Origin: an uncultured Flavobacteriales bacterium | GTDB taxonomy: Bacteria > Bacteroidota > Bacteroidia > Flavobacteriales_D > Crocinitomicaceae | Assembly (NCBI GenBank): GCA_913059205.1 | Contig: CAJXRM010000010.1 | Span: forward strand, 1-51,788 | Length of the DNA: 51,788 bases | Direction of reading: 5' to 3' | Part shown: one piece after another, positions 7,602 through 17,734 of the stretch | How positions within the stretch are numbered: the stretch's first letter is position 1 | How the letters are laid out: each line of letters opens with the position of its first letter | The notes under the pieces: model-generated | Told to the model about the DNA's origin: nothing | What the model saw: the letters and a program-made list of their open reading frames with translations, nothing else | Databases searched by the model: none | Translations under genes and position numbers: made by a program

Positions 7602-8657
7602 TTAAAGCCATTTCTTGCGTTTAAAATACCACAACAAAAGTACTAATATTGAAACACTAAAAATCCAAAAATAAAGGTAGCCGTATTTCCAATGAAGTTC
7701 CGGCAATATGTCAAAATTCATTCCGTAAATACCTGCTAAAAATGTCAATGGAACGAAAATAACTGAAATAATAGTCAAAATCTGCATTACCTGGTTCATC
7801 TTGTAACTTATCTCTGATAAATATAAATCTTGCAAGCCATTAATCGTATCTCTGTATGATTCAACCATATCTAATACTTGTACCGTATGATCATACAGAT
7901 CTCGAATAAAAATTTTAGATTCTTCATTAATGAATTTACTTTCCGACTTTGAAAAACGAGAAATAGCTTCCCTCAATGGAGAAATTGATTTTCTTGAAAT
8001 TAAAAGCTCTTTTTTTAAGTGATGTATGCTTGTTTTAATTGTTTTATCTGGATTATGTATAATTCGCTCTTCTAAAACATCAATGTTGTGTTCAATATCA
8101 TCTAACAGTACATAATAATTATCAACTAAAACATCAATTAAGGCGTATGCTAAATAATCTGTACCGCGCTGTCTAATACGACCATTACTAATCATTAACC
8201 TTTCTCGGACTGAGCTAAATAAATCGGTTTCTGCTTCTTGGAATGAAATAATTAAACCTTCTCTAAAAAACAAGGACACTTGCTCAGATTCAATTCCAAT
8301 CGTTTCGTTATTAAAGGACAAGGACTTCATCACAAAGAAGTTGCCATTTACAAATTCATCGTATTTTGGTCGTTGATCGATGTTCGCAATATCCTCTAAA
8401 ATTAGGCCGTGGACATCAAATTGTTTACCAATAAGTTCAATTAACTCCGGGTCGTGAACACCACGAATGTCTATCCATGTTATTCTTCCAGGTACAGGAG
8501 TTTCTAAAATAATTTTTTCTTTATTATTCTGAACCGTCTCTTCAATACTATCAACATTATATGAACTCGTATGAATAAAAACTTTTTCAACACCTCGCTT
8601 ACCTGTATAGACAATACTTCCTGGCGACATTCCTAACTTCGTTCTTTTCTTACTCAT
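7602..8657 (-). CDS. corA: CorA-family magnesium/cobalt transporter
   Basis: 351 aa from the ATG at 8657 (MSKKRTKLGMSPGS). An in-frame ATG at 8717 would extend it by 20 residues that do not resemble the family and would reach into the intergenic promoter region. It has a long cytoplasmic alpha/beta and coiled-coil domain and two C-terminal membrane helices. The selectivity motif YGMN (GMN at about 312-314) follows the first helix and a basic tail ends the protein. It should conduct Mg2+ (or Co2+/Ni2+) inward as a homopentamer in the inner membrane. It is divergent from the truncated haemoglobin gene. Confidence 0.93.
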   Translation of the reverse strand: MSKKRTKLGMSPGSIVYTGKRGVEKVFIHTSSYNVDSIEETVQNNKEKIILETPVPGRITWIDIRGVHDPELIELIGKQFDVHGLILEDIANIDQRPKYDEFVNGNFFVMKSLSFNNETIGIESEQVSLFFREGLIISFQEAETDLFSSVRERLMISNGRIRQRGTDYLAYALIDVLVDNYYVLLDDIEHNIDVLEERIIHNPDKTIKTSIHHLKKELLISRKSISPLREAISRFSKSESKFINEESKIFIRDLYDHTVQVLDMVESYRDTINGLQDLYLSEISYKMNQVMQILTIISVIFVPLTFLAGIYGMNFDILPELHWKYGYLYFWIFSVSILVLLLWYFKRKKWL

Positions 8658-8735
8658 ACTGATTTCAATTATAAAGTGACTTCTACGAAAATCTCCTACC
8701 AAGATAATCAAAGTCAATTAATCTAAGAGAAGTTT

Positions 8736-8743
8736 TAAATTTG
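8736..8743 (+). promoter_or_regulatory. -7 promoter element (TAAATTTG), possible leaderless start
   Basis: Exact TAnnTTTG match ending exactly 4 bases before the ATG of the truncated haemoglobin gene. With the usual position of this element, transcription would begin at or next to the A of ATG. Confidence 0.45.
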
Positions 8744-8747
8744 AACT

Positions 8748-9095
8748 ATGAAAAATGACATAAAAACTAAATCTGACATAGAAGAATTAATCACCACTTT
8801 TTACAAAAAGGTTGTACTAGACGACCTAATAGGTCCATTTTTTAAACAGTTAGATTTCGGAAAGCATTTGCCGAAGATGTATCATTTTTGGTCTTTCGTG
8901 TTACTGGACGAAGCTGGATATACTACAGATGTAACCAAAGTTCATGAACATATGAAAATAAAACCAATGCATTTTGACAGATGGATCTCATTATTCAATG
9001 AAACAACTGATGAATTATTTGAAGGTGAAAAGGCCGAAATGGCAAAACAACGTGCATTCTTAATGCGATGGACAATGGAGAGTAAAATCAGCTGA
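8748..9095 (+). CDS. Group III truncated haemoglobin
   Basis: 115 aa haem protein of the 2-on-2 globin family, group III: DIEELITTFYKKVVLDDLIGPFF at the N-terminus, the HFW..VLL segment, and the proximal histidine in MHFDRWISLF (H75). Group III members bind O2 or NO in the cytoplasm; roles in nitrosative stress or microaerobic respiration are proposed for relatives such as Campylobacter Ctb. It is monocistronic, divergent from corA and convergent with murI. Confidence 0.9.
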   Translation: MKNDIKTKSDIEELITTFYKKVVLDDLIGPFFKQLDFGKHLPKMYHFWSFVLLDEAGYTTDVTKVHEHMKIKPMHFDRWISLFNETTDELFEGEKAEMAKQRAFLMRWTMESKIS

Positions 9096-9161
9096 AATTA
9101 GCGCTATAATTTACCTTTAAACAATTAACACTTTCTGACTTTCGGCAATTAGAGAACTTGA

Positions 9162-9983
9162 TTACCGTCCTAAATGTATATGTGTTGCTTTCACATTCGC
9201 ATCTATATAATTATTCGCATTTTGATTAAACTCTTCAACGCTTTCTGTTGTCAAAAATTGAATTGTACCATTTTTTGAGCACTTCGAATCCATCCATGGA
9301 TGTCTTAAAAGATAATCCGCTAGACTATCTGCAACAATTGCACCTTGCGAAATTACATTAACACCTTTCGGCACTATGCTCTCAATATATTCTTTTAGAA
9401 CGGGATAATGAGTACAACCTAAAACGATTGTATCAATTCGATCATTCATTTTCATCAACTTTTCGACATCTTCCTTAATAAATTCTCTTCCAGCCTTCGT
9501 TTCATGATTGTTGTTTTCAATCAACGGAACCCACATTGGACAAGCGTGCTGGTATACGGTACAATGGGGAGAAAACTTTGCAATTTCTAAAATATAGGAT
9601 TGAGAATTTACTGTTCCTTGCGTGGCTAAAACTCCAATAGTATTCGTTTCTGAATATTGTCCAATTATTTCGGCACTAGGTCGAATTACACCCAAAACTC
9701 GTTTTTCAGGGTCAATAGTAGGTAAATCGTTTTGTTGAATATTACGAAGAGCTTTTGCCGATGCAGTATTGCACGCTAAAATTATCAACTCACAACCACG
9801 ACCGAATAGTTCTTGAACTGCCTCCAAAGTGTATTCATACACAACATCAAAGGAACGCGGGCCGTATGGCGCTCTTGCATTGTCTCCCAAATACATATAA
9901 TCGTATTGAGGTAAACGCTGCCGAATATCTTGGAGGATGGTTAAACCACCATAACCTGAGTCGAAAATACCAATTGGTCCCAT
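9162..9983 (-). CDS. murI: Glutamate racemase
   Basis: 273 aa cytoplasmic enzyme that makes D-glutamate for peptidoglycan. Family motifs are complete: GIFDSGYGGL at 5-14, LGDNARAPYG at 32-41, catalytic Cys71 in ACNTASA and catalytic Cys190 in GCTHYP. It is the last gene of the uppS-bamA-skp-skp-murI run, an order found in other Bacteroidota. A strong terminator lies only 14 bases upstream of its start, so expression depends on read-through or on a promoter I cannot see. Confidence 0.96.
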   Translation of the reverse strand: MGPIGIFDSGYGGLTILQDIRQRLPQYDYMYLGDNARAPYGPRSFDVVYEYTLEAVQELFGRGCELIILACNTASAKALRNIQQNDLPTIDPEKRVLGVIRPSAEIIGQYSETNTIGVLATQGTVNSQSYILEIAKFSPHCTVYQHACPMWVPLIENNNHETKAGREFIKEDVEKLMKMNDRIDTIVLGCTHYPVLKEYIESIVPKGVNVISQGAIVADSLADYLLRHPWMDSKCSKNGTIQFLTTESVEEFNQNANNYIDANVKATHIHLGR

Positions 9984-9996
9984 ATTTCAAATCTAC

Positions 9997-10028
9997 AAAA
10001 AAAGGGGAACCAAAATCGGCCCCCCTTT
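9997..10028 (-). terminator. Rho-independent terminator between skp and murI
   Basis: On the minus strand the stem AAAGGGG / CCCCTTT is followed directly by a run of seven T. It lies 17 bases past the stop of the skp gene and 14 bases before the murI ATG. Confidence 0.75.
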
Positions 10029-10045
10029 CACTATTTTCAATTAGA

Positions 10046-10546
10046 TTATTTATCTAAAATTAATAACTCTTTTATTACATCGGTTGTAATGTCAGTTCCA
10101 CCACTGTAGTACAACGTTACACTTTCGTCGATTACGTAATTCAATTTTAAACGTTCAGCTACAATTGATACTGCTTTTTGAACACGCGATAAAATAGGTG
10201 CATTTAATTCTTGAGAATATGCCTGCATTTCATTGTTTAATGATTCTTCTCTATCTTGCAATGCCTGTTGCTTTTTCATTAGCTTTTCTTCCTCTATTTT
10301 AGCAATAACAGGCGACATGTTTGGTAATTCAGCTTGATACTTAGCCACCGCTTTATTAAAGTCTGCTTCCATTTCTTGAAGTTCAGTAACTCCACTTCTT
10401 TCGAAATCTTGCAATTTTTTAATCGCAACTTTTCGTGATGGAAGTGTATCTAATAATTTTTGTGAGTTTACGTGACCAACTTTTGTTTGTGCCATCAATG
10501 ACGTTACACTAAAAATCAATACAAGGGCTAATAATACTTTTTTCAT
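10046..10546 (-). CDS. skp: OmpH/Skp-family periplasmic chaperone (distal copy)
   Basis: 166 aa with an N-terminal signal peptide (MKKVLLALVLIFSVTSLMAQ). The mature protein has the Skp layout: a short beta segment (KVGHVNSQKLLDTLP), long charged helices rich in Lys, Glu and Gln that would form the tentacle coiled coil, and a C-terminal beta segment (LNYVIDESVTLYYSGGTDIT). Skp proteins hold unfolded outer membrane proteins in the periplasm for BamA. It is the second of two tandem copies, 25 bases after the other by stop-to-start distance, and it closes the uppS-bamA transcript. Confidence 0.9.
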   Translation of the reverse strand: MKKVLLALVLIFSVTSLMAQTKVGHVNSQKLLDTLPSRKVAIKKLQDFERSGVTELQEMEADFNKAVAKYQAELPNMSPVIAKIEEEKLMKKQQALQDREESLNNEMQAYSQELNAPILSRVQKAVSIVAERLKLNYVIDESVTLYYSGGTDITTDVIKELLILDK

Positions 10547-10571
10547 TTTGTTGTTTTTGTTGTTTTTACTT

Positions 10572-11087
10572 TTATTCAGCAGAAAGTCCCATTTCTTTTA
10601 GTACACTACTGCTTATATCATACTTACTGTCAGCGTAAACCAAATTACTTTGATTTGCCTTATCAAATACAAAACTATAACTGCGTTTCGAAGCTACTTT
10701 TTGCATTGCATCATACACCTCATCTTGAATTGGCTTAATTAATTCTTGGCGTTTCTGAAAATAATCTCCATTCACTCCAAATCTCAATTTTTGCATTTGC
10801 ATTGCCTCCAACTCAAGTTGTTTTATTTCTTCTTCTCTTTTTTTCTTTTCCTCTTTTGGTAAAAGAACCTCCTCACGCGCAAAATTATCTTTCTTTTGAG
10901 TTAAAATTTCATACCGTTGTTCGATTTCTTTTGTCCAACGATCTGCAAGTTTATCTAATTTCTCTTTTGCTTCTGTGTAGGCTGGTACATTTTTAAGAAT
11001 ATAATCCGAATCAATGTAGGCGTACTTTTGACTAATGACAAAACCTGTGCCAAAAAGTAAAAATGCTATTAATACTAGTGGTTTCAT
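10572..11087 (-). CDS. OmpH/Skp-family periplasmic chaperone (proximal copy)
   Basis: 171 aa from the ATG at 11087 (MKPLVLIAFLLFGTGFVISQ, a normal signal peptide). The in-frame ATG at 11108 would put a basic MVTKIRI extension in front. The mature part begins KYAYIDSDYILKNVP, followed by a long Lys/Glu-rich helical region with EEKKKREEEIKQLELEAMQ and a C-terminal YSFVFDKANQSNLVYAD strand, as in Skp. It lies between bamA and the second Skp copy and should carry outer membrane clients, including T9SS components and porins, to BamA. The two copies are only distantly similar, so they may have different clients (inference). Confidence 0.9.
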   Translation of the reverse strand: MKPLVLIAFLLFGTGFVISQKYAYIDSDYILKNVPAYTEAKEKLDKLADRWTKEIEQRYEILTQKKDNFAREEVLLPKEEKKKREEEIKQLELEAMQMQKLRFGVNGDYFQKRQELIKPIQDEVYDAMQKVASKRSYSFVFDKANQSNLVYADSKYDISSSVLKEMGLSAE

Positions 11088-11145
11088 AATTCTAATTTTT
11101 GTTACCAAACGACGAAAATAATACTTTTATTTTGAATCAATGTGA

Positions 11146-13701
11146 TTATAATTCTCCTAGGTTCATTCCAATAGTGAAATTTAACTTCGGATAGAATCCT
11201 TTTGATTGAATAGATTGATCTGAAGCTCCTTGGTAACCAGTTGACCAGTAATCCAATTTGTCAAACCCAAATCCATAATCCAACCCTAACATTCCGAACA
11301 TCGGTAAGAATACACGAATTCCGACTCCTAAAGATCGTTTAACATTGAATGGATTGAAATCCTCAAAAGTTGGGAATGTATTTCCAGCTTCTGCGAAAAC
11401 TAAGCCATAAAAAGTTGCTGACGGGTTCAATGAAATTGGATAGCGCAATTCCAATGTGTATTTTGCGATAATTGCATCACCAGCAGAAGAATTCAAGGAG
11501 TTGTCTTCATAACCTCTTAACGCGATAACTTCACGTCCACCAATTTGATTAACACCGGTCAAACCACTTCCTCCAAGAGTAAATCTTTCGAATGGTGTCA
11601 CACCTTTTGATTTCGAATAAGCGCCCAATACACCAAATCCAAATCGTGGCATTAATACCAACTTTTTATCCGGAGTTAATGGGAAAAACCATTCACCAGT
11701 CAACTTCAATTTATAGTATTCCAAATACTTGTAACGTTCTTGATTCGTTAATGGAGCATAATCATCTATACCGTCAAAAGAAGAATACGGAACAGTTGCT
11801 TTCGCAGTGAATTTAATATTTGACCCATTCTGAGGGTAAATAGGCGCACTTACAGAGCTTCGTTGCAATACATATTTAAATGCAATATCGTTCGCATGAC
11901 CGTTTGTAAAAATCCCAAAACGAGAATCGTCAACAACATCATAATACTGATAACTTAACTCGTAGTACGCTTGGAACCAATCATCTGGCCACTTTTTACG
12001 ACGTCCAAAACCAAGTCCTACTCCAGTTATTGACAATCCTGCATACTGTTCATTTGAGCGCAAGTAACCGTTTCCTTGTGCGGTGTGATTTAACCAAAAT
12101 GACAATGAATTTGGTTTTTTACCTCCTAGCCAAGGCTCAGTAAAAGAGAAATTATATCCTTGATAGTATCGTCCACTTGTTTGTGCACGAATCTGTAACT
12201 TTTGACCATCACCACCTGGAAGTGGTGTCCATGAGTTCGCTTTAAAGATATTTCGTGTACTAAAGTTATTGAATGTTAAGCCCAAAGTTCCAATGATACT
12301 TCCTCTACCATTTACACCTGTTCCGCCATATCCTCCTGATAATTCAATCTGATCAGAAGATTTTTCCTCGACAACGTATTCGATATCCACTGTACCGTCT
12401 TGTGGATTAGGAATTGGATTAATTTGAAATGCTTGATCATTGAAATAACCCAATTGTGATAACTCGCGTTGCGTTCTGATAATATCGTTTCGACTAAACA
12501 AATCACCTGGCTTGGTTCTAATTTCACGTCGAATTACATGATCGTTCGTTTTGGTGTTACCCTTAATAATAATACGTTTAACTCGCGCTTCCTTGCCCTC
12601 GATTATGCGCATTTGATAGTTAATGTGGTTGTTTTCGACATTTGTTTCTACAGGAATCAATTGAAAAAACAAATATCCTCTATCCATGTATAACGATGTC
12701 ACATCACGACCATCTTGACTCATAAAAAGTCGCTCTTCAAGCAACGCTTTATTGTATAAATCTCCTCTTTTTATTCCAACTACGGTATCCAAGAACGAAG
12801 AACGAAATTTTGCATTACCAATCCACTCGATATCTCCAAAGTAATATTTCTCTCCTTCATCAATGTACATATTGATAATTAAGTTTCGCTTGTTTGCCAT
12901 ATACATGGTGTCATGCTTAATCTCGACATCACGTAATCCTTTAGAGCTAAATTTTGCGAGCATAGCAGCTTTATCTCTTTTGTATGCAGCATCAGAATAT
13001 TTGGAACGTTTAAAAAATCTCCAAAACGCTTTTTGTTTTGTATCTTTCATGGCCATTCGAAGCTTCCATGTTGGAACTGATTCGTTGCCAATAAAATTTA
13101 ATTTACCAATTTTAACTTTTGGGCCCTTCTCAATGTTTACAACAAAAATCTCAGAATTCATCATCAAAGAATCATTCGAACGAGTAATATCCGCTTTTAC
13201 CGAATAATGTCCCTTTTCTCTAAAATACCCTTTGATTTTATTTTCAGTTTCAAAAACCAGATTTTCGGTTATTGTTTTACCTGAAAACAATGTGATTTCT
13301 TCTCTGATTTTATCCGCTTCCCGCTTGTTGACTCCAACAAATTTAAAACGCGAAAGTTTCGGTCTTGGTTCAACCTTTATGACCATATAAACTACTCCGG
13401 CAATTTCTTTCTCGGCATACAATTCTACATTCGAAAAAAGTCCTTCATCCCATAAATTTCGAATCGCTTTAGTTGCCATTTCACTTGGCAATGTAATGGA
13501 TTGTCCTTGGCGCAATCCTGCAATTAACTTTATTGCATTGTGATCATAATTGTCAGCTCCTTCTACTCGAATTGGGCCAATCTCATATGTCTTTGGGTTT
13601 TTATAATCAATTTTTATTCCGCCATCTAGACTTTGAACTTGACCATAAGAAAAAGCTCCAAAAAACAGAGTGATTAGTATTAGTAACTGAGTTAATCTCA
13701 T
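11146..13701 (-). CDS. bamA: Outer membrane protein assembly factor BamA (Omp85 family)
   Basis: 851 aa with a signal peptide ending at ...FFGAFSYGQ. The periplasmic part (about residues 35-450) contains repeated POTRA-type segments with G-N or G-x-E turns (KFVGVNKREADKI, LNFIGNESVPTWKLR, IIIKGNTKTNDHVIRREI). The C-terminal half is a 16-stranded beta-barrel with the Omp85 signature RYPISLNPSATFYGLVFAEAGN and a GLDYGFGFDK segment near the end. It inserts beta-barrel proteins in the outer membrane. Its ATG overlaps the uppS stop by 4 bases (ATGA), and two Skp chaperone genes follow. Confidence 0.95.
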   Translation of the reverse strand: MRLTQLLILITLFFGAFSYGQVQSLDGGIKIDYKNPKTYEIGPIRVEGADNYDHNAIKLIAGLRQGQSITLPSEMATKAIRNLWDEGLFSNVELYAEKEIAGVVYMVIKVEPRPKLSRFKFVGVNKREADKIREEITLFSGKTITENLVFETENKIKGYFREKGHYSVKADITRSNDSLMMNSEIFVVNIEKGPKVKIGKLNFIGNESVPTWKLRMAMKDTKQKAFWRFFKRSKYSDAAYKRDKAAMLAKFSSKGLRDVEIKHDTMYMANKRNLIINMYIDEGEKYYFGDIEWIGNAKFRSSFLDTVVGIKRGDLYNKALLEERLFMSQDGRDVTSLYMDRGYLFFQLIPVETNVENNHINYQMRIIEGKEARVKRIIIKGNTKTNDHVIRREIRTKPGDLFSRNDIIRTQRELSQLGYFNDQAFQINPIPNPQDGTVDIEYVVEEKSSDQIELSGGYGGTGVNGRGSIIGTLGLTFNNFSTRNIFKANSWTPLPGGDGQKLQIRAQTSGRYYQGYNFSFTEPWLGGKKPNSLSFWLNHTAQGNGYLRSNEQYAGLSITGVGLGFGRRKKWPDDWFQAYYELSYQYYDVVDDSRFGIFTNGHANDIAFKYVLQRSSVSAPIYPQNGSNIKFTAKATVPYSSFDGIDDYAPLTNQERYKYLEYYKLKLTGEWFFPLTPDKKLVLMPRFGFGVLGAYSKSKGVTPFERFTLGGSGLTGVNQIGGREVIALRGYEDNSLNSSAGDAIIAKYTLELRYPISLNPSATFYGLVFAEAGNTFPTFEDFNPFNVKRSLGVGIRVFLPMFGMLGLDYGFGFDKLDYWSTGYQGASDQSIQSKGFYPKLNFTIGMNLGEL

Positions 13702-14447
13702 AAATTTTTTTCTATTTGTGCTGAAACCATTCCAAATCTCCTTTCTCTCGATTGGTAATCTAAAATTGCTTCATAAAAGTCTTCTTTTTTAAAGTCAGGC
13801 CACAATTTATCTGTGAAATAAAGCTCAGCATAAGCAATTTGCCACAATAAAAAGTTACTTATTCTCAGCTCACCACTTGTTCGGATTAACAGTTCTGGAT
13901 CTGGAATGCCTTTTGTTGTTAATTCATTCGAGATTAGCTCATCTGTAATTTCTGACAATTGTAATTTGCCTGATTGAACTTTCGCAGCTATCTTCTTATT
14001 CACTTCTGTCAATTCCCATCTCGCACTATAATTCAATGCTAAAATCAAATTGATTCCTTTATTGTTTTTAGTTCGCTCATAAGCTGCATTTAATTCATCC
14101 TTACATGAATTCGGCAAGCCATCAAGATCACCAATTCCTGATATAATAACGTCACTTTCGTGTAATTCGTCTACTTCATTGCTAATTGAACGAACTAATA
14201 AATCCATTAATCCATCAACCTCCATCTTTGGACGATTCCAATTTTCTGTTGAAAACGCGTAAAGTGTGAGGTATTTAACGTTTAATTCTTGAGCTGCTTT
14301 CAACACTTCTCTCACAGACTCAACTCCAAAATTGTGACCGAACAATCGATCATGACCTTGTTGTTGTGCCCATCTTCCGTTACCATCCATAATGATCGCA
14401 ACGTGTTTTGGTGTTTTATCTTTATTTATTTTACTCAAAAAACTCAT
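13698..14447 (-). CDS. uppS: Isoprenyl transferase / undecaprenyl diphosphate synthase
   Basis: 249 aa cis-prenyltransferase that makes the C55 lipid carrier for peptidoglycan and O-antigen precursors. The catalytic motif HVAIIMDGNGRWA is at 15-27 (Asp21), followed by the FPP-binding region with YLTLYAFSTENW near 80 and PELLIRTSGELRISNFLLWQ near 200. It is the first gene of the uppS-bamA-skp-skp operon and overlaps bamA by 4 bases. A TATTTTCG promoter-like element lies about 17 bases upstream of its start. Confidence 0.96.
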   Translation of the reverse strand: MSFLSKINKDKTPKHVAIIMDGNGRWAQQQGHDRLFGHNFGVESVREVLKAAQELNVKYLTLYAFSTENWNRPKMEVDGLMDLLVRSISNEVDELHESDVIISGIGDLDGLPNSCKDELNAAYERTKNNKGINLILALNYSARWELTEVNKKIAAKVQSGKLQLSEITDELISNELTTKGIPDPELLIRTSGELRISNFLLWQIAYAELYFTDKLWPDFKKEDFYEAILDYQSRERRFGMVSAQIEKNL

Positions 14448-14464
14448 TCTTCAGGAATAATCAA

Positions 14465-14472
14465 CGAAAATA
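14465..14472 (-). promoter_or_regulatory. Promoter-like -7 element (TATTTTCG) for the uppS operon
   Basis: One mismatch to TAnnTTTG, 17 bases ahead of the uppS ATG on the minus strand, in the only gap upstream of this operon. Confidence 0.35.
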
Positions 14473-14526
14473 ACGAAACTATTGTATGTGTGCACTATAA
14501 TAGTTCGCTGACTTAACGTAGTTTAA

Positions 14527-14561
14527 CAAAAAAGAGGGAAATGGTTTGCCACGTCCCTCTT
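14527..14561 (-). terminator. Rho-independent terminator after atpC
   Basis: On the minus strand the 8-bp stem AAGAGGGA / TCCCTCTT is followed by TTTTT. It lies about 22 bases past the atpC stop codon and separates atpDC from the uppS operon. Confidence 0.8.
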
Positions 14562-14582
14562 AGTATCTAAGTCTTACTGAAA

Positions 14583-14873
14583 TTACTCAGCTAAAACAAT
14601 TACTTTATTGTTTAACATTTCAACAACTCCACCTTTAATTCCAACTCTGATAATTTTCTTGTCAGCTGAGTCGATTTTGATATGCGCATCAATTTTCTCT
14701 TCTTCATCTAAAACTTGAGATAAATTGACCTTCACATCTCCAGCAACTAAAGCAGAAATAATGGCAGCATGGTTGTTTAATACTTGAAATGAACCATCTA
14801 ATCCAGGGAACTGAACTGCGTCCACCTCTCCTTCAAATATTTTTGCTTCAGGTGTTATAATCTCTAATTGCAT
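14583..14873 (-). CDS. atpC: F0F1 ATP synthase epsilon subunit
   Basis: 96 aa, containing only the N-terminal beta-sandwich of the epsilon subunit (MQLEIITPEAKIFEGEVDAVQFPGLDGSFQVLNNHAAIISAL). The C-terminal helical hairpin that inhibits hydrolysis in longer homologues is missing, as in many Bacteroidota. It sits 24 bases after atpD. Only these two subunits are encoded here; the rest of the complex must be encoded elsewhere. Confidence 0.95.
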   Translation of the reverse strand: MQLEIITPEAKIFEGEVDAVQFPGLDGSFQVLNNHAAIISALVAGDVKVNLSQVLDEEEKIDAHIKIDSADKKIIRVGIKGGVVEMLNNKVIVLAE

Positions 14874-14897
14874 TATTGTTGTTTTTGCGTTTACAAT

Positions 14898-16421
<1,524 letters not shown>

Positions 16422-16441
16422 TTAGCTCCTTAAATTTGGCG

Positions 16442-16449
16442 CAAAGTTA
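16442..16449 (-). promoter_or_regulatory. -7 promoter element (TAACTTTG) for atpDC
   Basis: Exact TAnnTTTG match followed by CG on the minus strand, leaving a leader of about 35-40 bases before the atpD ATG. A 14-base direct repeat lies upstream at 16479-16492 and 16516-16529. Confidence 0.6.
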
Positions 16450-16478
16450 GCGTATTTATTCTAATAATAAACCAAATC

Positions 16479-16529
16479 TTTTGGAAAATTTTAAGTCTAA
16501 TGGTTTTCTCCGAAATTTTGGAAAATTTT
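16479..16529. repeat. 14-base AT-rich direct repeat upstream of the atpD promoter
   Basis: TTTTGGAAAATTTT occurs at 16479-16492 and again at 16516-16529, start to start 37 bases apart. Each copy contains the self-complementary AAAATTTT. The second copy runs into the stop codon of the GT9 gene. Confidence 0.6.
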
Positions 16530-17734
16530 TAGGCCTTTCTTACAACTTTCCCAAGTGCGTTACCGTCGCGCCCAACGAACATTAAATCCCGTTGGGAATT
16601 CGTTTTTGATTGTAATTGTTCTATTGCCAATTTAACATCAGAAACTAAAATTGATTTCATACATTGATTGTTTCCTTTGCAAGGAGGAACTATGAATTCG
16701 TGTACACAAGGACTGCAATACAGGTGTTTATAAATCGGAATAATGTGTTCTCCAACAGCATACTGTTGAGGCGAACATGGTCCAAACAAGGCAATTGTTT
16801 TTTTCTTTAACGCTGATGACAAATGCATCGGTCCAGTGTCATTGGTAATTACATAATTACATCCTCGAATGAGTTCAATCAATTCATCAAGAGTTGTTTT
16901 GCCACTTAAATCAATAACATTGTTGTTATTCGTAAAGTGATCTGAAATCTCTGACACATAAGAAACCTCGTTTCTTGAACCTATTAACACAACTTTCGGT
17001 GCGTTTTCTTGTGCGTTTATTGTCTCGACTAATTCAATAAACGAATCCTTTGGCCATCGTCTTTCAATGCGCAAATCCGAGGCGTTGGGGTTTAAAACAA
17101 CGTAGTTTTTGAAATCAAACTTTATATCTTTTCTTTCTTCAAAAACAAACTGATTGTGGTTGATGTTTTTGCATTCTAACAAACGTGCAAACTGCAAATA
17201 CGATTCTGTAATTGGTGATGTTGTATTAAAATACATCATGTGCGTATACATTCCCATTCGGTATTTACTTGTACTTAAATAGTATCCGAATCTATCTTTT
17301 GCTAAACTACATGTTGTAATGATGCTGGAGTAATTCGAATAGATTTCCAAATCAATGTACAAATCAACACGCGTTCGAATTAATTTCGCAAGAAGTTTTG
17401 TTGAAGAACCAAGTAATTTAATCATACTACTATCATTGACCAATAAAACTTTATCAATAATGGTAATTCGTTCTAGAATTGCTTTGTTTTCGATTGAACT
17501 GACAAATATTATATTGGCCTCTGGATAATTCACCTTTAATGTTTGAATTAAAGGTGTTGACTGAATAATACTTCCCATTCCTTTGAACTTGCAAATAACA
17601 ATGTTCTTTTTTTCACCTTTTAAAGAATGATCGAAATTCGTAACTAAGCCAACAAGACGCACCAAAAAATTTAGAGGGAAAGCGATAAAAGCTCCCAAAA
17701 ATTTATCCAATAGTATTTTGCGTTTTGTATTCAA
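16529..17734 (-). CDS. Glycosyltransferase family 9 (heptosyltransferase-like)
   Basis: 401 aa with a TTG start that overlaps the stop of the upstream membrane-protein gene by 4 bases (TTGA); no ATG is available before the conserved MGSIIQSTPLIQTLK region near residue 55. The C-terminal donor-binding region has the GT9 signature NDTGPMHLSSAL followed by ALFGPCSPQQYAVG. A cysteine cluster CSPCVHEFIVPPCKGNNQC follows, which is common in this family. It probably adds an ADP-heptose-type sugar to lipopolysaccharide or a related glycolipid at the inner membrane. The stand-alone rfaE2-type adenylyltransferase at 42396-42926 could supply the donor (inference). Confidence 0.85.
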   Translation of the reverse strand: MNTKRKILLDKFLGAFIAFPLNFLVRLVGLVTNFDHSLKGEKKNIVICKFKGMGSIIQSTPLIQTLKVNYPEANIIFVSSIENKAILERITIIDKVLLVNDSSMIKLLGSSTKLLAKLIRTRVDLYIDLEIYSNYSSIITTCSLAKDRFGYYLSTSKYRMGMYTHMMYFNTTSPITESYLQFARLLECKNINHNQFVFEERKDIKFDFKNYVVLNPNASDLRIERRWPKDSFIELVETINAQENAPKVVLIGSRNEVSYVSEISDHFTNNNNVIDLSGKTTLDELIELIRGCNYVITNDTGPMHLSSALKKKTIALFGPCSPQQYAVGEHIIPIYKHLYCSPCVHEFIVPPCKGNNQCMKSILVSDVKLAIEQLQSKTNSQRDLMFVGRDGNALGKVVRKA

